A stretch of DNA of 18,025 bases from CAZDXB01 sp964509335 (GTDB lineage: Bacteria > Bacteroidota > Ignavibacteria > Kapaibacteriales > UBA2268), in the NCBI GenBank assembly GCA_964509335.1, contig CAZDXB010000046.1, positions 1 to 18,025 on the forward strand, written 5' to 3'. Shown here one piece after another: positions 14,738 to 18,025 of this stretch (its first letter is position 1; each line of letters starts with the position of its first letter). Below the pieces are notes generated by a model. It saw nothing but the letters and a program-made list of their open reading frames with translations. It did no database searches and had not been told where the DNA came from. The position numbers and the translations under genes were made by a program.

Positions 14738-17017
14738 CTAATACAGTATAACCTTTCGTGATTTACTATAATCGCCGACTTTCAATTGTATAATATACAA
14801 ACCGTCGCCTACTCCTTCGGTATTCCACTTTAGTACTGCCTTGTTTATCGATTCACTTTCAAAATTAACGTTTGGATTTTTTATCTCCCTTCCAAATATA
14901 TCGTATATCCTTACTTTCAACTCGTCGAGTCCATATCGTTTGTCCCAAACAATTTTGAAATTAACAAATTTTTTGGCTGGATTAGGATACGGTTCGTAAA
15001 TCCACGCTAAAGGCGCTTTTAAACCCTCTGTTTTCTCGCGTTCTTCTACCGAAGTCTCGTTTTTTAACTTTAATCGTAAAATCGCTGGATTTATTTTGCC
15101 TAATCTACCTGATAAATATGTATAATCGGTTGTCTTTGAAATTCCCGATACTCCGAAATTTTCAATAAAATTAATTGCTTCCCAAGTATAACCGCTGTCT
15201 TGAGAAAATAAGGCTTTTATTCCCCCGGCAAAAGCAAGAACTCGTTTTTGGTCGAATGAAATTATGCCTCCTAAACTCTTAGCGATAGCTGAATCAGTAA
15301 GAAACCAACTCCTTCCTCCGTCGCTCGTCCTAAATATTGAAGCTCCTTTTCCATTAGCAAATAGAATACCGTCGCTTTCGTTGAAAAAATAAATATTCGT
15401 TAGAACGTCGTAGTTTTTAAAATAGCGTCTATTCCAACTTCCTCCGCCGTCGGTCGAATGTAACAAAAGACCTCTATAAAACAAATCCGGTTTAACAGGC
15501 AATAAAGAAGAGTCTAAATAAGAAGCGGTCATAAATATATCGCTGTTATTCTTAAAGTAAACATTCATTATTTTCACGCTATCTAACTCGCGGTAATTCC
15601 AAGTATCGCCGTTAAAGCTCTTAAATACGTAATAGCCGTGGTAGTTGTTCCAAAACCATCTATTCCCTTTAAAAAATAACGTGTCGCCGCTTGCCACATA
15701 CATCGTAGGGCTTGCTCCGTTCAAATCGATTTCTTCTTTTTCAAAGAAAGTTTTACCTCCGTCGGTTGTCTTCAATAACTGGTCGGAAGATTGAATAACT
15801 CCTTTATTTTCGTTCCAAAAATATATTCGTCCAACTTGCGACGTTACTTTTCCTTCTTCTTGTCGCTCCTGAATATTCCAAGTTATTCCGCCGTCTGTCG
15901 TTTTATAAAGCGATTCGTAATCGCTGCCGACTCCTACGTATCCAATTGAATCGTTAATAAAATGTACGCTACCCAATCTCCCAGTAAATAAATCGCTTAA
16001 GTAAGATAAAGTTTCCCATTTTTCGCCTCCGTCTGTCGTTTTTAATATAATATTATTTGTTCCCACCGCTAAAGCAGTTTTAGCATCAATATAAACAATA
16101 TTATTTATTAAGTTCGTATTAACGAAGTTCAAATTATGCAACGTTGTTTCAACCGCTAAGTTCTTAACGTCAACAATATTTGTGTCGTTTTCCACTATAA
16201 AAACGTTTAACGAATCTCCGCCGTAAAACATACCCTTGCCGTTTTTTGAATAGCTGCAATGCGTATAATCCTCGAAATTAACATCGGGTTTGGAAAACCT
16301 TGCCCAGTTTTCTCCTTCGTCCGTTGACTTAAAAATATAATTTTCAGTCATTAGGTATAAGCTCTTATCCAGAGAGTAGGTTAAGTCGGTCGAGTTAAAA
16401 TATTGCTCGTCGATTTCAATTTCCTCTCTCAACCAAGTTTCGCCTCTATCTGTAGAACAAAATAGTCCTTCCGTCGAAGAAACAACAAACAATTTTCCCG
16501 ACTCTGTTACAACGCCTTCGATAATATAGTTAAAATAAACGTCGCTTTCTATAACGTTCCAGCTTTTACCGCCGTCGCTCGTTTTTATAATTATACCGGA
16601 GCCGCCGAAAGCAACTCCGGTATTAGAATCGAACATAACTACGTCGTTTAACATCCTTTGGTCTTCAAAATCCGATTCGTTCCAATTTTCGCCGCCGTCG
16701 GTTGAATAAACAATAGCGGCGTTTGAAACTACGCCGATATCGTAGGCTCCGACGGCGATGATAGTTTTACCCTTAACGGCGATAGAATTGAAAAAAGCGC
16801 TTGTTTGTATATCGGCTCGTTTCCAACTCTCTCCTTTATCTTTCGTCGTCAGAACATTGCCGTGAAGACCGCAAATGTAAACGTTATCGCCGTCTTGAGC
16901 GACGTCAAAGTAATTTGAGCTTAAAACTTCGTATTCAAAATAATCTTCAAAACTTGTTTCGCATAAGCTAACCGCGCTAGCCGTAGCGAATAGAAAAATA
17001 AAAATTAAATATCTCAT
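14738..17017 (-). CDS. Secreted Asp-box (BNR/YCF48-like) propeller protein with T9SS sorting domain
   Basis: The frame is open to 17077, but that would overlap the upstream gene. The ATG at 17017 starts a proper signal peptide 'MRYLIFIFLFATASAVSLC'; the ATG at 17029 is the alternative. About eleven Asp-box motifs (Ser/Thr-x-Asp-x-Gly-x-Thr/Ser-Trp) are visible, for example 'STDGGENW', 'KTSDGGKSW', 'STDRGETW', 'KTTDGGEKW', 'KTTDGGITW', 'HSTDGGGSW', 'RTSDGGRSW' and 'SQDSGYTW'. These are typical of sialidase-, sortilin- and YCF48-like propellers, and the number suggests one large or two stacked propellers. No sialidase catalytic set is recognised, so binding is more likely than hydrolysis. The C-terminal roughly 85 residues are the shared T9SS sorting domain. 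It follows the Cys-rich gene by 14 bp. Confidence 0.92.
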   Translation of the reverse strand: MRYLIFIFLFATASAVSLCETSFEDYFEYEVLSSNYFDVAQDGDNVYICGLHGNVLTTKDKGESWKRADIQTSAFFNSIAVKGKTIIAVGAYDIGVVSNAAIVYSTDGGENWNESDFEDQRMLNDVVMFDSNTGVAFGGSGIIIKTSDGGKSWNVIESDVYFNYIIEGVVTESGKLFVVSSTEGLFCSTDRGETWLREEIEIDEQYFNSTDLTYSLDKSLYLMTENYIFKSTDEGENWARFSKPDVNFEDYTHCSYSKNGKGMFYGGDSLNVFIVENDTNIVDVKNLAVETTLHNLNFVNTNLINNIVYIDAKTALAVGTNNIILKTTDGGEKWETLSYLSDLFTGRLGSVHFINDSIGYVGVGSDYESLYKTTDGGITWNIQERQEEGKVTSQVGRIYFWNENKGVIQSSDQLLKTTDGGKTFFEKEEIDLNGASPTMYVASGDTLFFKGNRWFWNNYHGYYVFKSFNGDTWNYRELDSVKIMNVYFKNNSDIFMTASYLDSSLLPVKPDLFYRGLLLHSTDGGGSWNRRYFKNYDVLTNIYFFNESDGILFANGKGASIFRTSDGGRSWFLTDSAIAKSLGGIISFDQKRVLAFAGGIKALFSQDSGYTWEAINFIENFGVSGISKTTDYTYLSGRLGKINPAILRLKLKNETSVEEREKTEGLKAPLAWIYEPYPNPAKKFVNFKIVWDKRYGLDELKVRIYDIFGREIKNPNVNFESESINKAVLKWNTEGVGDGLYIIQLKVGDYSKSRKVILY

Positions 17018-17031
17018 AATACAATCCATTT

Positions 17032-17658
17032 TTATTCGTAAAAACACCAAGGAGTGCAATAATGTATAAACGGCCAAGGAATAATAGGTTCGTAACAGTC
17101 GTCTTCGTAATATGCTACTGTTCCCAAATCATTTACTTTCAATACCCAAGGCGTTTGGCTTGTATCCCAACAATACTCATATGACCGCACGCAATAACCT
17201 TCGCCTTCGCAAGCTATTAGAATATCCCATCTATAATAAATATAAGCCATATAACAAAAAGTTGAAAATAGGTTAGCTGTGTACCATCCGTCGTCATCAC
17301 AATCAACAGGCGGCAAATTATTTTGATTATCTCCAATTAGTTCTCTCATTATTGACTTTTTAAAAATATCAATATCTACTGAGTCATAATGTTCTTGATA
17401 ACAAGTAGTGTCGTCCCATATAATTTTTTTCCACCAAAAATTAACCTCTTCTTCTAAGTCATTAAATTTAGAACAATAACAAATTTTGCCGACACAAGCG
17501 ACATTGTCGTTCAATTGTATTGTTACCCACCCAGTTTGCTCTGGGCCGTTCCATCCGTCGGGACAAGTAACGTCGCTACAATCAGGTTCGTCCTGCGAGT
17601 AAGTAACGGCTATACTCATAAGCAAAAAACTAACTATTAAAAAGATATATTTCTTCAT
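17032..17658 (-). CDS. Secreted cysteine-rich protein of unknown function
   Basis: 208 residues with a clear signal peptide 'MKKYIFLIVSFLLMSIAVTYSQ'. The mature part has 14 cysteines, many aromatic residues and segments such as 'CPDGWNGPEQTGWVTIQL', 'CVGKICYC', 'CDDDGWYTANL', 'CEGEGYCVRSYEYC' and 'YCTPWCFYE', suggesting a small disulphide-linked extracellular domain. I cannot name the family, and there is no T9SS sorting domain. AAAAAGGGAAC precedes the ATG. It is the first gene of the minus-strand propeller run, ending 2 to 14 bp before the Asp-box gene's start, so the products may act together. Composition is AT-richer than the shikimate operon. Confidence 0.85.
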   Translation of the reverse strand: MKKYIFLIVSFLLMSIAVTYSQDEPDCSDVTCPDGWNGPEQTGWVTIQLNDNVACVGKICYCSKFNDLEEEVNFWWKKIIWDDTTCYQEHYDSVDIDIFKKSIMRELIGDNQNNLPPVDCDDDGWYTANLFSTFCYMAYIYYRWDILIACEGEGYCVRSYEYCWDTSQTPWVLKVNDLGTVAYYEDDCYEPIIPWPFIHYCTPWCFYE

Positions 17659-17739
17659 TTTTGTTCCCTTTTTGATAATTATTTAAAATTTATTATTTTG
17701 ATTAATTGAGAGTTTAACAGTAACGCTGGGATTATATGT

Positions 17740-17773
17740 AAAACCTAAGGTCCCAAATCTTAGGTCCTTCAAA
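17740..17773 (-). promoter_or_regulatory. Possible promoter with overlapping dyad, propeller run
   Basis: Read on the minus strand, TTTG (17770-17773) is followed after 22 bases by TAGGTTTT (17740-17747), one mismatch from TAnnTTTG but with a spacer one base longer than usual. A perfect inverted repeat ACCTAAG/CTTAGGT (17743-17765, 9-base loop) covers the same stretch and could be an operator. It would give a leader of about 75 nt before the ATG at 17658. Confidence 0.3.
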
Positions 17774-17776
17774 TCG

Positions 17777-17832
17777 CAATCATATCAGGATTCCCCTGTT
17801 AGTTATTCTTAATCTAAAAACTGATATGATTG
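17777..17832. repeat. Perfect 12-bp inverted repeat with 32-bp spacer
   Basis: CAATCATATCAG at 17777-17788 is matched exactly by CTGATATGATTG at 17821-17832. The spacer contains a small CAGG/CCTG stem beside the left arm. Arms of this length are unlikely by chance at this spacing. It could be a transcript hairpin, a protein-binding site, or the ends of a very small mobile element. Confidence 0.6.
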
Positions 17833-17966
17833 GAATGATTGTCAAAGAACGTAGTTTAGCTATAATCTTATTTGTGCGTTTTACTAGATTATCGGCGAAG
17901 CATACTATAACCCTTAAAAAATACTTTTGGGAATGAATACAATAAATTGCATAGCTCTCAGTCCAT
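17833..17966. other. Non-coding stretch, nothing recognised
   Basis: Between the inverted repeat and the terminal tandem repeat there is AT-rich DNA with frequent stops in all frames. No tRNA, terminator or convincing promoter was found. A degenerate copy of the terminal octamer (TAGCTCTC) occurs at 17952-17959. Confidence 0.5.
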
Positions 17967-18025
17967 TCTGTAGCTCTGTAGCTCTGTAGCTCTGTAGCTC
18001 TGTAGCTCTGTAGCTCTGTAGCTCT
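17967..18025. repeat. Octamer tandem repeat running off the right edge
   Basis: From 17967 the sequence is a perfect tandem array of the 8-bp unit TAGCTCTG (in one phase), a little over seven copies, cut off by the window end. No interruptions are seen. An 8-bp unit would shift the reading frame if translated. It may be a true simple repeat that stopped the assembly or an end artefact. Confidence 0.85.

Noticed and set aside
14738..17017. Sialidase call based on the Asp-boxes
   Set aside because: Asp-boxes occur in many propellers; the sialidase arginine triad and catalytic Tyr/Glu arrangement were not recognisable.
17686..17784. 33-codon minus-strand open stretch with strand-like residues ('DLRFGTLGFTYNPSV')
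   Set aside because: It looks protein-like but has no start codon, is bounded by stops and is too short to identify. A decayed gene end is possible but unsupported.
17967..18025. CRISPR array
   Set aside because: The unit is 8 bp with no spacers; this is a simple tandem repeat.

Overview
The window looks like a contig fragment from a member of the Bacteroidota/Chlorobiota/Ignavibacteria-Kapabacteria side of the FCB group. The evidence is: four proteins with type IX secretion (T9SS) C-terminal sorting domains; an atpD-atpC pair separated from the rest of the ATP synthase genes; a textbook Bacteroidota promoter (TTTG, 20 nt, TAAATTTG) in front of atpD; a chorismate mutase-DAHP synthase fusion; and a tail-fibre-like protein with the Bacteroidota-type C-terminal 'LPDMPSAEEV...GEMQAKLLKKIEELTLY' region. 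Both ends are low complexity: 14 G at the left, and at least seven copies of an 8-bp repeat at the right. These may be assembly limits or artefacts. Genus-level placement cannot be read from the sequence.

Layout. (1) 1-4451, plus strand: a surface/export cluster made of a 5'-truncated tail-fibre-like secreted protein, a small AT-rich lipoprotein, and a subtilisin-family (S8) protease with a T9SS sorting domain. It is followed by a 26-codon fossil of another T9SS sorting domain. (2) 4452-4745: hairpin-rich REP/BIME-like DNA, then umuC (4746-6017) with no umuD partner. (3) 6109-8117: promoter, atpD, atpC and an intrinsic terminator, followed by a small palindromic element (8125-8226). (4) 11742-8240, minus strand: a tight three-gene operon of chorismate mutase-DAHP synthase, a chorismatase-like (FkbO/Hyg5/XanB2-type) Rid-fold protein, and a membrane-anchored SGNH hydrolase. 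(5) 11849-12136, plus strand: a small uncharacterised protein diverging from that operon. (6) 17658-12138, minus strand: a run of four exported proteins. A Cys-rich protein is followed by three beta-propellers of three different repeat families (Asp-box/YCF48-like, WD40, two-component-regulator-propeller-like), all ending in closely related copies of one T9SS sorting domain. (7) 17659-18025: no confident gene, but two inverted repeats, a possible promoter and the terminal octamer tandem repeat.

How it works together. The secreted genes supply cargo for a T9SS whose machinery is not in this window. The most interesting parts are the propeller set, where one address tag sits on unrelated propellers, and the aroF-chorismatase-SGNH operon. 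That operon would channel carbon into the shikimate pathway, divert chorismate to a (di)hydroxy-aromatic or cyclohexadiene acid, and place an esterase/acyltransferase-type enzyme at the membrane. The operon function is inferred from family membership and gene spacing; no product is shown.
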